DNA of 64,000 nucleotides from Prevotella sp. (GCA_024688365.1 JAILEG010000033.1:1-64000); one strand, 5' to 3'. Positions 55,060-63,441 are shown, counted from the stretch's first letter. Translations and numbers: made by a program. The notes: generated by a model from the sequence alone, not told the origin.

Positions 55060-56106
55060 CTACAGCCCGACCTCTATGCGCTTTACAATTTCCTCGGGAC
55101 TTATGCTGTTCATACAGGCAAAGTCACCACGATGACAGGGCTTGTTCCCAAATACGGAACAGGGACGACAGGACAGGTCAGTGACCTGCACGGCATCCCC
55201 GGCATGCTGCTGCCAGCCCATGAAACCACAATAAGGATGCGTGGCTCCCCAGACGCTGACAACACGTGTACCCGTCAAGGAGGCAAGGTGCATGTTGGCA
55301 CTGTCCATGGACAGCATGGTGTCAAGGTGACTCATAAGGATGAGTTCCTGCTCAAGCCCGTGAAGCTCATTGGCTACACAGAGACACTGCGGATATTGTC
55401 GTGCCCATCTGTTCAAAATGTCAAGTTCCTGCTTGCCACCACCAAAGAGGAAGACATGCCAATGGGGATGCCTCGTGACAAGCTCCTGGATAACCTGCTC
55501 CATCAGTTGCTTGGGATACATCTTACCCTTATGGGCTGCAAAGGGTGCTATGCCTATCCATCGTTCTGCTGTTTTCTTCTCACCTATTGTGTCAGGCAGC
55601 TCGCGTAGGTTGCCGCCCTCTGGAGGAAAGATACTCTTAAACTGTGGCTTGACAGGATAGCCCAGCTGTGCAAAGACCTCAGCATAGTTGCTGAAGGAAG
55701 TAGGCTGCTGGACGAAAATCTTATTTTCCTTCCGGCACAGCAGTCTCTTCCCCTGCTTATGCTTATTGATATGCGCAACGGTATAGCCCCCCAGGAGAAA
55801 CCGAAGCCTGAGATATTTAGTACGGAGAACGTCATGAAGGTCAGCTACTGCCGTGGGATGTTTCGCTACGAGGCGGCGGAAAAGAGTGTTGAGTCCCCTG
55901 ATTCCGTTGTATTCTCCCTTGAGGTCAGCAGCCATAAAGTCTATGTTCGGTGCTAAATTCTTGAAAAAGGGGCGGGCAAAAGGCCGGGAGAGTATGCTGA
56001 TCCGCACGTCAGGATATTGCCAGGCAAGGGAATAGACAATGGGTACCATCATGGCTACATCACCCATAGCCGAGAAGCGGATGATAAGAATATGAGAGGT
56101 TTTCAT
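55060..56106 (-). CDS. glycosyltransferase family 9 (heptosyltransferase-like)
   Basis: A 348-residue cytoplasmic enzyme. The start at 56106 (MKTSHILIIRFSAMGDVAMMVP) gives the typical GT9 opening; the longer frame adds a non-conserved leader. The second domain has WIGIAPFAAHKGKMYP near residue 185 and SMDSANMHLASLTGTRVVSVWGATHPY near residue 265, which bind the nucleotide sugar. It adds a heptose or related sugar to the lipid A core. The DUF4254 gene upstream on the same strand is its usual neighbour in Bacteroidetes. Confidence 0.92.
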   Translation of the reverse strand: MKTSHILIIRFSAMGDVAMMVPIVYSLAWQYPDVRISILSRPFARPFFKNLAPNIDFMAADLKGEYNGIRGLNTLFRRLVAKHPTAVADLHDVLRTKYLRLRFLLGGYTVAHINKHKQGKRLLCRKENKIFVQQPTSFSNYAEVFAQLGYPVKPQFKSIFPPEGGNLRELPDTIGEKKTAERWIGIAPFAAHKGKMYPKQLMEQVIQELVTRHPHWHVFLFGGGKQELDILNRWARQYPQCLCVANELHGLEQELILMSHLDTMLSMDSANMHLASLTGTRVVSVWGATHPYCGFMGWQQHAGDAVQVTDLSCRPCSVFGNKPCHRGDFACMNSISPEEIVKRIEVGL

Positions 56107-56232
56107 GATGAGAAAAGGAGAAAAAGAAAAAACTTTCGAGGATAGAAGTGGTTGATGGTAGCTGGTAATAAACAAATAGGAAAGAGTGGCAAACCTTACC
56201 TGACGCAAAAAGCCACTCCACACCTTCAAAGG

Positions 56233-56270
56233 TAATCATTACCCCTCCCTCGGGAGGGGCTGGGGTGGGC
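56233..56270. repeat. GC-rich REP-like hairpin (single end)
   Basis: CCCCTCCCTCGGGAGGGG with GGGTGGGCC following matches one end of the element inside the epimerase gene. It lies between the DUF4254 and glycosyltransferase genes. Confidence 0.7.
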
Positions 56271-56271
56271 C

Positions 56272-56874
56272 TTACTTCTTATAAAGCACAGGATTCGTGG
56301 CAGGGTCATTGTACATCTTCATCTGGCGATACACCTTCATGTACTTATGCCCTTGCCTGATGTCATCAAGCAGCTGGTCAATAGCCAATCCCAGATCCTT
56401 CTGCTGTTCGAGGAGGATATTCAGCTTTGACTTGCATTTCTCTATATGCTCCACTGACGCATCAGTACGTTCCGTCTGCTCCTTCATGTGATAAATCTTC
56501 AGTGCAAGGATTGACAGGCGGTCAACAGCCCATGCCGGACTCTCCGTGTTGATGGTTGCCTCAGGGAGGGGTGTCACGTCAGAATAAAGCTGACGGAAAT
56601 AAGAGTCAATCTGCTCAACAAGGTCAGTCCGGTCCTGATTGGAACGGTCTATACGGTGCTTGAGGCTCATTCCTTCCTCAGGATTGATATGCGGATCACG
56701 GATAAGATCCTCAAAATGCCACTGAACGGTATCTATCCAGCACTTCAGATAGAGACGGTTCTCTATCGAATCTCTGTCATAAGGGTTATTGATAGGTGTG
56801 TCCACGTTATCAGTGATGTGGTAGTCACGGATTGCTTGGTTGAAAATCTCGTTGCAATGTTCTGTAAATGACAT
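56272..56874 (-). CDS. DUF4254 domain-containing protein
   Basis: A 200-residue cytoplasmic, mainly helical protein (NPYDRDSIENRLYLKCWIDTVQWHFEDLIRDP near residue 28, then GMSLKHRIDRSNQDRTDLVEQID). The pattern and length match DUF4254, a family linked to GT9 glycosyltransferases in Bacteroidetes. Function unknown, presumably in lipopolysaccharide core synthesis. It has its own promoter box at 56901. Confidence 0.9.
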   Translation of the reverse strand: MSFTEHCNEIFNQAIRDYHITDNVDTPINNPYDRDSIENRLYLKCWIDTVQWHFEDLIRDPHINPEEGMSLKHRIDRSNQDRTDLVEQIDSYFRQLYSDVTPLPEATINTESPAWAVDRLSILALKIYHMKEQTERTDASVEHIEKCKSKLNILLEQQKDLGLAIDQLLDDIRQGHKYMKVYRQMKMYNDPATNPVLYKK

Positions 56875-56900
56875 CTCAGTTGTATTTTATATTTATTTTG

Positions 56901-56908
56901 CAAATATA
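56901..56908 (-). promoter_or_regulatory. -7 promoter box (TATATTTG) for the DUF4254 gene
   Basis: This is an exact TAnnTTTG match giving a leader of about 20 bases. Confidence 0.6.
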
Positions 56909-57143
56909 TAGTAAAATCCTTAAAGAGCAAAATAAAAGCCAGTGTTTTTCATGTACAGTCAAGCCAACAAGCATGCCTTTTATGACAGGAAACACATAAG
57001 TAACATTTGAATGAAGTGGGATAAATATTTGATTTATCGCAAGATAAATCTCCAAAAGGTTTAAAAAGATGCACAATGACAGGTTGTTTGTGCATAATAA
57101 AGTGCTTTTTTAATTAAAAAACTTGCACACATGGAAAAAAAAC

Positions 57144-57153
57144 AGTTCCTTTG
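57144..57153 (+). promoter_or_regulatory. probable promoter of acpP (GTTCCTTTGC)
   Basis: TTCCTTTG is one base off the TAnnTTTG consensus and lies about 55 bases before the acpP ATG. The rest of the 333-base gap is AT-rich without a recognised feature. Confidence 0.4.
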
Positions 57154-57207
57154 CAGCCGAATTTTAGAATTTGACAATTAATATTAAACATTTTAAAACT
57201 TACAATT

Positions 57208-57444
57208 ATGTCAGAAATTGAATCAAAGGTAAAGGCTATTATCGTAGACAAACTCGGTGTTGATGAGGCAGAAGTAAAGGCAGAGGCAAGCTTCACAAAC
57301 GACCTCGGTGCTGACTCTCTTGATACTGTAGAGCTGATTATGGAGTTCGAGAAGGAGTTCGGCATCTCTATTCCTGATGACAAGGCTGAGAAGATCGCTA
57401 CTGTAGGCGATGCTATCTCTTACATCGAGGAGAACGCTAAGTAA
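57208..57444 (+). CDS. acpP: acyl carrier protein
   Basis: A 78-residue acidic carrier of fatty acyl chains. The phosphopantetheine Ser is in [12 protein letters not shown] near residue 37. Length and sequence are typical. It is followed by a hairpin with a T run before fabF, so acpP is expected to be made in excess of fabF. Codon use is biased for high expression. Confidence 0.97.
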   Translation: MSEIESKVKAIIVDKLGVDEAEVKAEASFTNDLGADSLDTVELIMEFEKEFGISIPDDKAEKIATVGDAISYIEENAK

Positions 57445-57460
57445 GGTTAACAGCGGAAAT

Positions 57461-57497
57461 CACCAGGCAAAGCATGTGTTTTGCTTGGCTTTTTTTG
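57461..57497 (+). terminator. partial terminator between acpP and fabF
   Basis: CCAGGCAAAGCA pairs with TTTTGCTTGG and is followed by seven T. Because fabF has no clear promoter of its own here, read-through is likely, and the hairpin sets the acpP:fabF ratio. Confidence 0.7.
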
Positions 57498-57527
57498 ACT
57501 TTAACTTTTAACTTATATTTTCAACGA

Positions 57528-58790
57528 ATGGAATTAAAGAGAGTAGTAGTAACAGGTCTTGGTGCCGTTACTCCATTAGGAAACACTCCTGAGGAGACCT
57601 GGCAGAACATGCTGGCAGGAAAGAGCGGTGCCGCACCTATTACACAATTCGATGCAAGCCAATTCAAGACTCAATTTGCCTGCGAGGTCAAGAACCTTAA
57701 CATCAATGATTACATTGACCGCAAGGAAGCCCGCAAGCTCGACCACTACACACAGCTGGCCATGATCAGTGCCATACAAGGTGTAAAGGATGCCCAGATT
57801 GACTTGGAGACGGCTGACAAAAACCGCATCGGTGTCATCTACGGTGTGGGTATCGGCGGTATCCGTACCTTCGAGGAAGAGGTGACTTACTATGCACAGC
57901 ATAAGGAGAACGGTCCTAAGTTCAGCCCGTTCTTCATCCCGAAGATGATTGCGGACATCGCTGCTGGACAGATCAGTATCCACTTCGGATTCCACGGTCC
58001 AAACTTCACAACGACCTCTGCATGCGCCTCTTCAAGCAACGCACTGGCTGCAGCATTCAACCAGATTCGCCTGGGCAAGGCTGACATCATCGTCAGCGGT
58101 GGTGCAGAGAGCGCAATCTGTGGTTGCGGTGTAGGCGGCTTCAATGCCATGCACGCCCTCTCCACCCGCAATGATGACCCTGAGCATGCCTCACGTCCGT
58201 TCTCGGCAAGCCGTGACGGCTTCGTGATGGGCGAGGGTGCCGGCTGCCTCATTCTTGAGGAGCTGGAGCATGCCAAGGCCCGCGGTGCGAAGATTTATGC
58301 TGAGATGGTTGGCGAAGGCGAGTCAGCCGACGCGTATCACATCACAGCCTCCCACCCGGAAGGTCTCGGTGCAAAGCTCGTCATGAAGGCAGCACTTGAG
58401 GATGCAGGCCTGAAACCTGAGGACATTGACTATATCAATGTTCACGGTACATCAACCCACGTAGGTGACATCTCTGAGGCTAAGGCCATCAAGGAACTCT
58501 TCGGAGAGGCTGCTTACAAGCTCAACATCTCTTCCACGAAGAGCATGACCGGTCACCTCCTTGGTGCTGCTGGTGCTGTAGAGGCTATGGCCTGTGTACT
58601 GTCAGTGAAGAACGATATTGTTCCTCCTACCATCAACCACGAGGATGATGACCAGGATCCTGAGCTGGACTACAACTTGAACTTCACGTTCAACAAGGCT
58701 CAAAAGCGCGAGGTACGTGCTGCGCTTAGCAACACCTTCGGCTTCGGTGGTCACAATGCCTGTGTAGTATTCAAGAAATATGCTGAATAA
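57528..58790 (+). CDS. fabF: beta-ketoacyl-ACP synthase II
   Basis: A 420-residue condensing enzyme of fatty acid elongation. The active Cys is in TTSACASSSNALAAAF near residue 164, and the two His are in NVHGTSTHVGD near 304 and MTGHLLGAAGAVEAM near 343. The ATG at 57528 gives the normal N-terminus MELKRVVVTGLG. It overlaps the start of rnc by 11 bases. Confidence 0.96.
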   Translation: MELKRVVVTGLGAVTPLGNTPEETWQNMLAGKSGAAPITQFDASQFKTQFACEVKNLNINDYIDRKEARKLDHYTQLAMISAIQGVKDAQIDLETADKNRIGVIYGVGIGGIRTFEEEVTYYAQHKENGPKFSPFFIPKMIADIAAGQISIHFGFHGPNFTTTSACASSSNALAAAFNQIRLGKADIIVSGGAESAICGCGVGGFNAMHALSTRNDDPEHASRPFSASRDGFVMGEGAGCLILEELEHAKARGAKIYAEMVGEGESADAYHITASHPEGLGAKLVMKAALEDAGLKPEDIDYINVHGTSTHVGDISEAKAIKELFGEAAYKLNISSTKSMTGHLLGAAGAVEAMACVLSVKNDIVPPTINHEDDDQDPELDYNLNFTFNKAQKREVRAALSNTFGFGGHNACVVFKKYAE

Positions 58791-59823
58791 TATAGTTGAT
58801 AGAATAAAGCTCCCTTTCCGCAAGGAGAAGGAGCTTTATTTGTCTTTGTATCAGATTATCGGCATTGTTCCCCACGACATCAGTTATTATAAGACGGCGC
58901 TCCTGCACAAGAGCGTAGCGCGTCGTAATGCGAAGGGTAAGCCGGTAAACAATGAGCGGCTTGAGTTTCTTGGCGATGCCATCCTTGATGCCATCGTCGG
59001 CGACATTGTTTACGAGCATTTTCCAGGAAAGCGTGAGGGTTTCCTCACCAATACACGCTCTAAAATCGTACAACGCGATACACTGAACCGTCTGGCAAAG
59101 GAGATGGGAATCAACCAGTTGATTCTCTCCAACAGTCATACGTCTTCACATAACAGCTACCTGGGTGGCAATGCCTTCGAGGCACTTGTCGGTGCCCTCT
59201 ATCTTGACCACGGCTACAATGCATGCATGCAGTTCATGAAGAAGCGGATTCTCGGTGAGCTGATCAATATTGACAAGGTAGCCTATAAGGAGGTGAACTT
59301 CAAGTCAAAGCTCATTGAGTGGAGCCAGAAGAACAAGGTGAAGATGGAGTTTGAGCTGGTTGAGCACCACAAAGATAAGCAAGGCAGCCCAACTTTCCAT
59401 TTCCAAGTGGTCATGGAGGGACTGAAATGCGGTGAGGGGCATGGCTATTCCAAGAAGGAAAGCCAGCAGGAAGCAGCCAAACTGACCCTCCAGCGTCTGC
59501 GCCGTGAGCCACAGTTCATTGATGAGGTGTTCTCTGCCAAAGCCAACCGCACAAAGATGGAAGAAGAGCCGGTTCTCAATGTTCCTGACACCTCGCAGGA
59601 CATGAGCTTCATCGTAGGCTCTGAGACCGAGGTGGAGAAACATGAGAACCCATTCCAGGCAGAAGTCTTTGATGAGAATACATCGGCTGCCACAGAGCTA
59701 AAAGGCGCTGAAGAACCGAAAAAGACAGCTGATGAGTTCGACCTCTCCGACATTTCCCATGACAAAGAGCCTGACCGTGAAGCCATCATAGCAGCTGCCG
59801 AGGCAGAGGCGTTTGAGGGATAA
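58780..59823 (+). CDS. rnc: ribonuclease III with acidic C-terminal extension
   Basis: A 347-residue double-strand-specific endoribonuclease. The signature ERLEFLGDAILDAIVGD lies near residue 60, followed by the double-stranded RNA-binding domain (PTFHFQVVMEGLKCGEGHGYSKKESQQEAA, about residues 205-245). Residues 250-347 form an acidic, low-complexity tail (TEVEKHENPFQAEVFDEN) not found in the standard 220-250-residue enzyme. It starts inside fabF, so translation is coupled; the acpP-fabF-rnc order is common. Confidence 0.93.
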   Translation: MLNNIVDRIKLPFRKEKELYLSLYQIIGIVPHDISYYKTALLHKSVARRNAKGKPVNNERLEFLGDAILDAIVGDIVYEHFPGKREGFLTNTRSKIVQRDTLNRLAKEMGINQLILSNSHTSSHNSYLGGNAFEALVGALYLDHGYNACMQFMKKRILGELINIDKVAYKEVNFKSKLIEWSQKNKVKMEFELVEHHKDKQGSPTFHFQVVMEGLKCGEGHGYSKKESQQEAAKLTLQRLRREPQFIDEVFSAKANRTKMEEEPVLNVPDTSQDMSFIVGSETEVEKHENPFQAEVFDENTSAATELKGAEEPKKTADEFDLSDISHDKEPDREAIIAAAEAEAFEG

Positions 59824-59931
59824 GCGGTGATAGGCAGTAATAGGCGGTGATAGGCGGTGATAAGCGGTGATAAGCGTGAATGAAATTACTTATTATCGCT
59901 TATTACCGCCTATTACTGCCTATTATCATCC
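59820..59931. repeat. 10-base tandem repeats forming a long inverted pair
   Basis: Six units of ten bases (TAAGCGGTGA, TAGGCGGTGA and variants) run from 59821. After a 7-10-base turn come four units of the complement (TATTACCGCC, TATTACTGCC), ending near 59930. The pair could extrude as a long hairpin just after the rnc stop. Confidence 0.85.
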
Positions 59932-59982
59932 ACCACCCCATTATTCTTTTCCAAAATAATTGCTTTTCTCAGATTAATTGTT

Positions 59983-59990
59983 TATTTTTG
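59983..59990 (+). promoter_or_regulatory. -7 promoter box (TATTTTTG) for the four-helix-bundle gene
   Basis: The stretch from about 59956 to 59991 closely resembles 60822-60853 before ychF (TTGCTTnTCTC, then TTAATTG, then the box). Confidence 0.6.
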
Positions 59991-60019
59991 CGGCAAACGA
60001 GAACCTAAAAATAAACACT

Positions 60020-60769
60020 ATGCCTGACAATTCCTTTCTTCCACAGAATGGACAATACAAGGATCTGTTAGTCTATAAAAAAGCGCAGTGCATCTGCGAC
60101 ATCACCGATTACTTCTGCAAGAAATTCCTGCCGCCGAGGGGAGACAGGACTGTCGACCAGATGGTTCAGGCAGCCCGGTCAGGCAAACAGAACATCGTTG
60201 AGGGAACCTCAGCCTCAGCAACATCAAAGGAAACTGAAATCAAGCTCATCAACGTCTCCAAAGCCAGTCACCAAGAGCTTCTGGAGGATTATAAAGACTA
60301 TCTGCAACACCATGAACTCAGGCAATGGAAACCAGGAGAAGACAAATACGAGCGTACCCGACATGCCTGTAAAGAACACAACGACCGTGAGTTCTATAAC
60401 CGAATACTTCCACGCTGCACTGACGAGATAATCGCCAACATTGCCATCACCCTTATCTGCCAGGAGGATAAGATGCTCTATAACCTCATAGAGACACTCA
60501 AACAGGAATTTCTTGAGCAGGGCGGAATCCGTGAGGAGATGACCCGTGGCAGATTGGCTTACCGCAACCGACAGTATCAAGGGACTTCCTCTACTGCCTT
60601 ATCTTCCCAACAAGAAGATATACTTGCCCGCCGTGAAAAGTCAGTAGAGATGAAGGAGAAACAGCTCGCTGAACGGGAAACCATGCTCAGGAAACGAGAG
60701 GAGGAATTGGCCATCAGAGAAGACGAGATAAGACGATTGCTGAAAGCAAGAGGTGGTGATAAGCGATGA
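60020..60769 (+). CDS. four-helix-bundle suffix-domain protein
   Basis: A 249-residue protein. Residues 10-180 match the four-helix bundle (S23/23S intervening-sequence and Avd-like) fold, with YKDLLVYKKAQCICDITDYFCKKFLPP, TVDQMVQAARSGKQNIVEGTSASATSKETEIKLINVSKASHQELLEDY. Residues 200-245 form a charged coiled coil (EKSVEMKEKQLAERETMLRKREEELAIRE). The ATG at 60020 fits homologues. The last codons and the TGA stop lie inside a 10-base repeat array. Close relatives are basic nucleic-acid-binding pentamers; the function of this long form is unknown. It sits as a cassette between rnc and ychF. Confidence 0.85.
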   Translation: MPDNSFLPQNGQYKDLLVYKKAQCICDITDYFCKKFLPPRGDRTVDQMVQAARSGKQNIVEGTSASATSKETEIKLINVSKASHQELLEDYKDYLQHHELRQWKPGEDKYERTRHACKEHNDREFYNRILPRCTDEIIANIAITLICQEDKMLYNLIETLKQEFLEQGGIREEMTRGRLAYRNRQYQGTSSTALSSQQEDILARREKSVEMKEKQLAERETMLRKREEELAIREDEIRRLLKARGGDKR

Positions 60770-60822
60770 TAGGCGATGATAAGCGATGATAGTGATGATA
60801 GTGATGATAGGCGGTAATAAAT
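60750..60822. repeat. 10-base tandem repeats at the end of the four-helix-bundle gene
   Basis: GATAAGCGAT and GATAGGCGAT units repeat with 10-base (twice 9-base) spacing from about 60757. The array is related to the one at 59820 and includes the gene's stop codon. Confidence 0.85.
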
Positions 60823-60844
60823 TGCTTATCTCGAATTAATTGTG

Positions 60845-60852
60845 TACTTTTG
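60845..60852 (+). promoter_or_regulatory. -7 promoter box (TACTTTTG) for ychF
   Basis: This TAnnTTTG match lies 30 bases before the ychF ATG and within a sequence similar to the one before the four-helix-bundle gene. Confidence 0.55.
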
Positions 60853-60882
60853 CACCAAAGAAAATAAACGTTTATTGAAGAC

Positions 60883-61986
60883 ATGGCATTAAAATGTGGT
60901 ATAGTAGGACTGCCGAACGTAGGCAAGTCCACACTTTTCAACTGTCTGAGCAGTGCCAAAGCCCAGGCAGCCAACTTCCCATTCTGTACGATAGAGCCGA
61001 ATCTCGGTGTCATCACCGTTCCTGACGAGCGGCTTACAAAACTTGCAGAGATTGTTCATCCAGGACGAATCGTACCTGCAACCTGCGAGATTGTCGATAT
61101 TGCCGGACTCGTCAAGGGTGCATCGAAGGGTGAGGGATTGGGCAACAAGTTCCTGGGCAACATCCGTGAGTGTGATGCCATCATACACGTCATACGCTGC
61201 TTTGAGGATGATAATGTGGTGCGTGAGGGCGGAATGGCTGTCAACCCGATAGAGGACAAGGAAATCATCGACACTGAGCTTCAGCTGAAAGACCTTGAGA
61301 CCATTGACACCCAGCTTGCCAAACAGCAGAAAATAGCTGCCTCAGGCAATAAGGATGCCAAGGTGATGGTGACGGTCTTGGAGGCATTCAAGGAAGTGCT
61401 TGAACAGGGAAAGAACGCCCGCAGCGTTGCGTTTGAGAGCAAGGAGGAGCAGCAGGCTGCCCATGACCTGTTCCTGCTGACCACAAAGCCGGTACTCTAC
61501 GTCTGCAATGTCGATGAGGCCAGTGCCAAGACAGGCAACGAATACAGCCGGCAGATTGAGAAAATAGCCGCTGAGGAGGGTGCTGAGGCTATGGTCATCG
61601 CTGCCAAGACCGAGGAGGACATCGCTTCTCTGGACAGCTATGAGGACAAGAAGATGTTTCTTGACGAATTAGGACTGGAGGAGAGCGGTGTCAACCGACT
61701 CATCAAGAAAGCCTACCACCTGCTCAACCTGCAGACATTCATCACCGCCGGAGAGATGGAAGTGAAGGCATGGACCTACCACAAGGGCTGGAAAGCCCCA
61801 CAGTGCGCAGGTGTCATCCACACCGACTTTGAGAAAGGATTCATCCGTGCGGAGGTCATCAAGTATGACGACTACCTCAAATACGGTTCCGAGGCAGCCA
61901 TCCGTGAGGCTGGAAAACTCGGAGTAGAGGGCAAGGAATATGTTGTGCAGGACGGTGACATCATGCACTTCAGATTTAATGTGTAA
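60883..61986 (+). CDS. ychF: redox-regulated ATPase YchF
   Basis: A 367-residue Obg-family P-loop protein that hydrolyses ATP and associates with ribosomes. G1 is [12 protein letters not shown] at residues 8-19, and [20 protein letters not shown] lies near residue 69. The helical coiled-coil insert is followed by a C-terminal TGS domain ending in [11 protein letters not shown]. Full length and intact. Confidence 0.95.
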   Translation: MALKCGIVGLPNVGKSTLFNCLSSAKAQAANFPFCTIEPNLGVITVPDERLTKLAEIVHPGRIVPATCEIVDIAGLVKGASKGEGLGNKFLGNIRECDAIIHVIRCFEDDNVVREGGMAVNPIEDKEIIDTELQLKDLETIDTQLAKQQKIAASGNKDAKVMVTVLEAFKEVLEQGKNARSVAFESKEEQQAAHDLFLLTTKPVLYVCNVDEASAKTGNEYSRQIEKIAAEEGAEAMVIAAKTEEDIASLDSYEDKKMFLDELGLEESGVNRLIKKAYHLLNLQTFITAGEMEVKAWTYHKGWKAPQCAGVIHTDFEKGFIRAEVIKYDDYLKYGSEAAIREAGKLGVEGKEYVVQDGDIMHFRFNV

Positions 61987-62032
61987 CTGACAGCAGCCCC
62001 ATCCCCATCCCTTCCCGAAGAGAGAGGACGGG
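61987..62032. repeat. GC-rich REP-like hairpin after ychF
   Basis: GCCCCATCCCCATCCCTTCCCGAAGAGAGAGGACGGG follows the layout of the left end of the element in the epimerase gene; only part of it pairs well. It may be a decayed copy. Confidence 0.5.
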
Positions 62033-62121
62033 TGGTAAGTCGTCTGTAGCCTGTTCGTTGATACAGGCTTCCTTTTGCAAAGGCTGGAAGAGGGGCTTCG
62101 TCTCATTCATTTTTTTTCACT

Positions 62122-62964
62122 ATGCACAACCTTCTATACATTGGCTGGCAGCCAGACGAATATCTGCTGCGCATCGGTTCGGCTGGCGTGCGCTGGTATG
62201 GCGTATGCTGGCTCATAGGTCTGACATTGGGATTCTTCCTGATGAAATGGCTCTACAAGCGTCATAAGTACCCTGACGAGAAATTCGAGCCGCTCTTCCT
62301 CTACATCTTCATCGGTGTGCTGATAGGCGGACGGCTGGGACACTGCCTCTTCTACGAGCCAGGCTACTTTCTCACCTCCTGGGACCACTTCATTGAGATG
62401 CTCATTCCCATGAAGCACCTTGGTGATGGGACATGGAAGTACTCGGGCTATCAAGGCCTCGCCTCACACGGTGGAGTCATCGGCATGCTCATCGGCCTGT
62501 ACCTTTACATCAAGCGCACAAAGATGCAGCCGTGGGTGGTACTCGACTTCATGGGGCTCTGCTCTGGCATCACAGCCACATTCATCCGGCTCGGAAATCT
62601 GATGAACTCTGAGATTATCGGCAAGGTGACTGATGTGCCTTGGGCCTTCATCTTCTACAATGTCGACACTTATCCCCGCCATCCAGGGCAGCTTTACGAG
62701 GCACTTGCCTACTTCTGCTTCTTCTGGCTGATACTTGCCATCTACAGGAAATTCCCTCATAAGGTGGGCACGGGACTCTACTTCGGACTCTGCCTGACGC
62801 TCATCTTCACCTTCCGCTTCGCCATCGAGTACACCAAGGAGCTGCAGGAAGCCTTTGAGGCTGGCCTGCCTATTGACATGGGCCAGATTCTCAGCATCCC
62901 CTTCATTGCGCTTGGGGTATGGGCAATGGTCCAGTCAAGAGGAAAAGGAAAGAAAGAACTGTAA
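62122..62964 (+). CDS. lgt: prolipoprotein diacylglyceryl transferase
   Basis: A 280-residue inner-membrane enzyme that adds diacylglycerol to the lipobox Cys of prolipoproteins. Seven membrane segments are visible. GVRWYGVCWLIGLTLGFF, GRLGHCLFYEP near residue 72, SHGGVIGMLIGLYLY near residue 113 and the signature FIRLGNLMNSEIIGK near residue 153 are conserved. The many lipoproteins of the window depend on it. A weak terminator follows. Confidence 0.95.
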   Translation: MHNLLYIGWQPDEYLLRIGSAGVRWYGVCWLIGLTLGFFLMKWLYKRHKYPDEKFEPLFLYIFIGVLIGGRLGHCLFYEPGYFLTSWDHFIEMLIPMKHLGDGTWKYSGYQGLASHGGVIGMLIGLYLYIKRTKMQPWVVLDFMGLCSGITATFIRLGNLMNSEIIGKVTDVPWAFIFYNVDTYPRHPGQLYEALAYFCFFWLILAIYRKFPHKVGTGLYFGLCLTLIFTFRFAIEYTKELQEAFEAGLPIDMGQILSIPFIALGVWAMVQSRGKGKKEL

Positions 62965-62984
62965 GGAAAAATCCTCATAAGAAC

Positions 62985-63037
62985 AAGAGAGGACATCGGG
63001 AAAGGCCAATAGGCACTTCCTGATGCCCTCTTTTTTT
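62985..63037 (+). terminator. imperfect terminator after lgt
   Basis: GAGAGGACATCGGGAA pairs with TTCCTGATGCCCTC with mismatches and ends in seven T. Confidence 0.65.
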
Positions 63038-63040
63038 GTG

Positions 63041-63256
63041 CAGAAGATGCCCTTTTGAACCTGAGAAGATGCCCTTTCGGAGTTCAGAAGATGCCCTTTT
63101 AAGATAAAAAATAAATTATTTTATAACCAATAATAAATTAAAAATAAACTAATAATAAATTATTTTTTATATAAAATCAAATTAAAAATAAACACAAAAG
63201 GGCATCTTTTCGGGTTCAAAAGGGCACCTTTTGAAGTCTGAAAGGGCACCTTTTGG
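63041..63256. repeat. three direct and three inverted 22-base repeats upstream of the reductase gene
   Basis: Three copies of GAAGATGCCCTTTT spaced 22 bases apart (63041-63102) are followed by about 90 bases of nearly pure AT. Then come three copies of the complement, AAAAGGGCATCTTTT or AAAAGGGCACCTTTT, at the same spacing (63194-63256). Together they can form a long, interrupted hairpin. They fill much of the 595-base gap; the rest is AT-rich with a promoter box at 63434. Confidence 0.9.
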
Positions 63257-63433
63257 CTTCCGAGAGAACAGCAGCTGCAATCTGAAAGTCAAATATAAAA
63301 AAATATCAGATAAATCCCATAAATTAAAGAATCCTACACTTCCCCTTCAAACTGTATTAAATCAAAAACTATAAAAAGTACAAAACAAGGGAAAATTAAA
63401 CTTTTTGGATAACTTTCTCTGCCATATTTTTAT

Positions 63434-63441
63434 TAACTTTG
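63434..63441 (+). promoter_or_regulatory. -7 promoter box (TAACTTTG) for the ribonucleotide reductase gene
   Basis: This is an exact TAnnTTTG match giving a leader of about 110 AT-rich bases. No NrdR-box pair was recognised with confidence. Confidence 0.55.
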
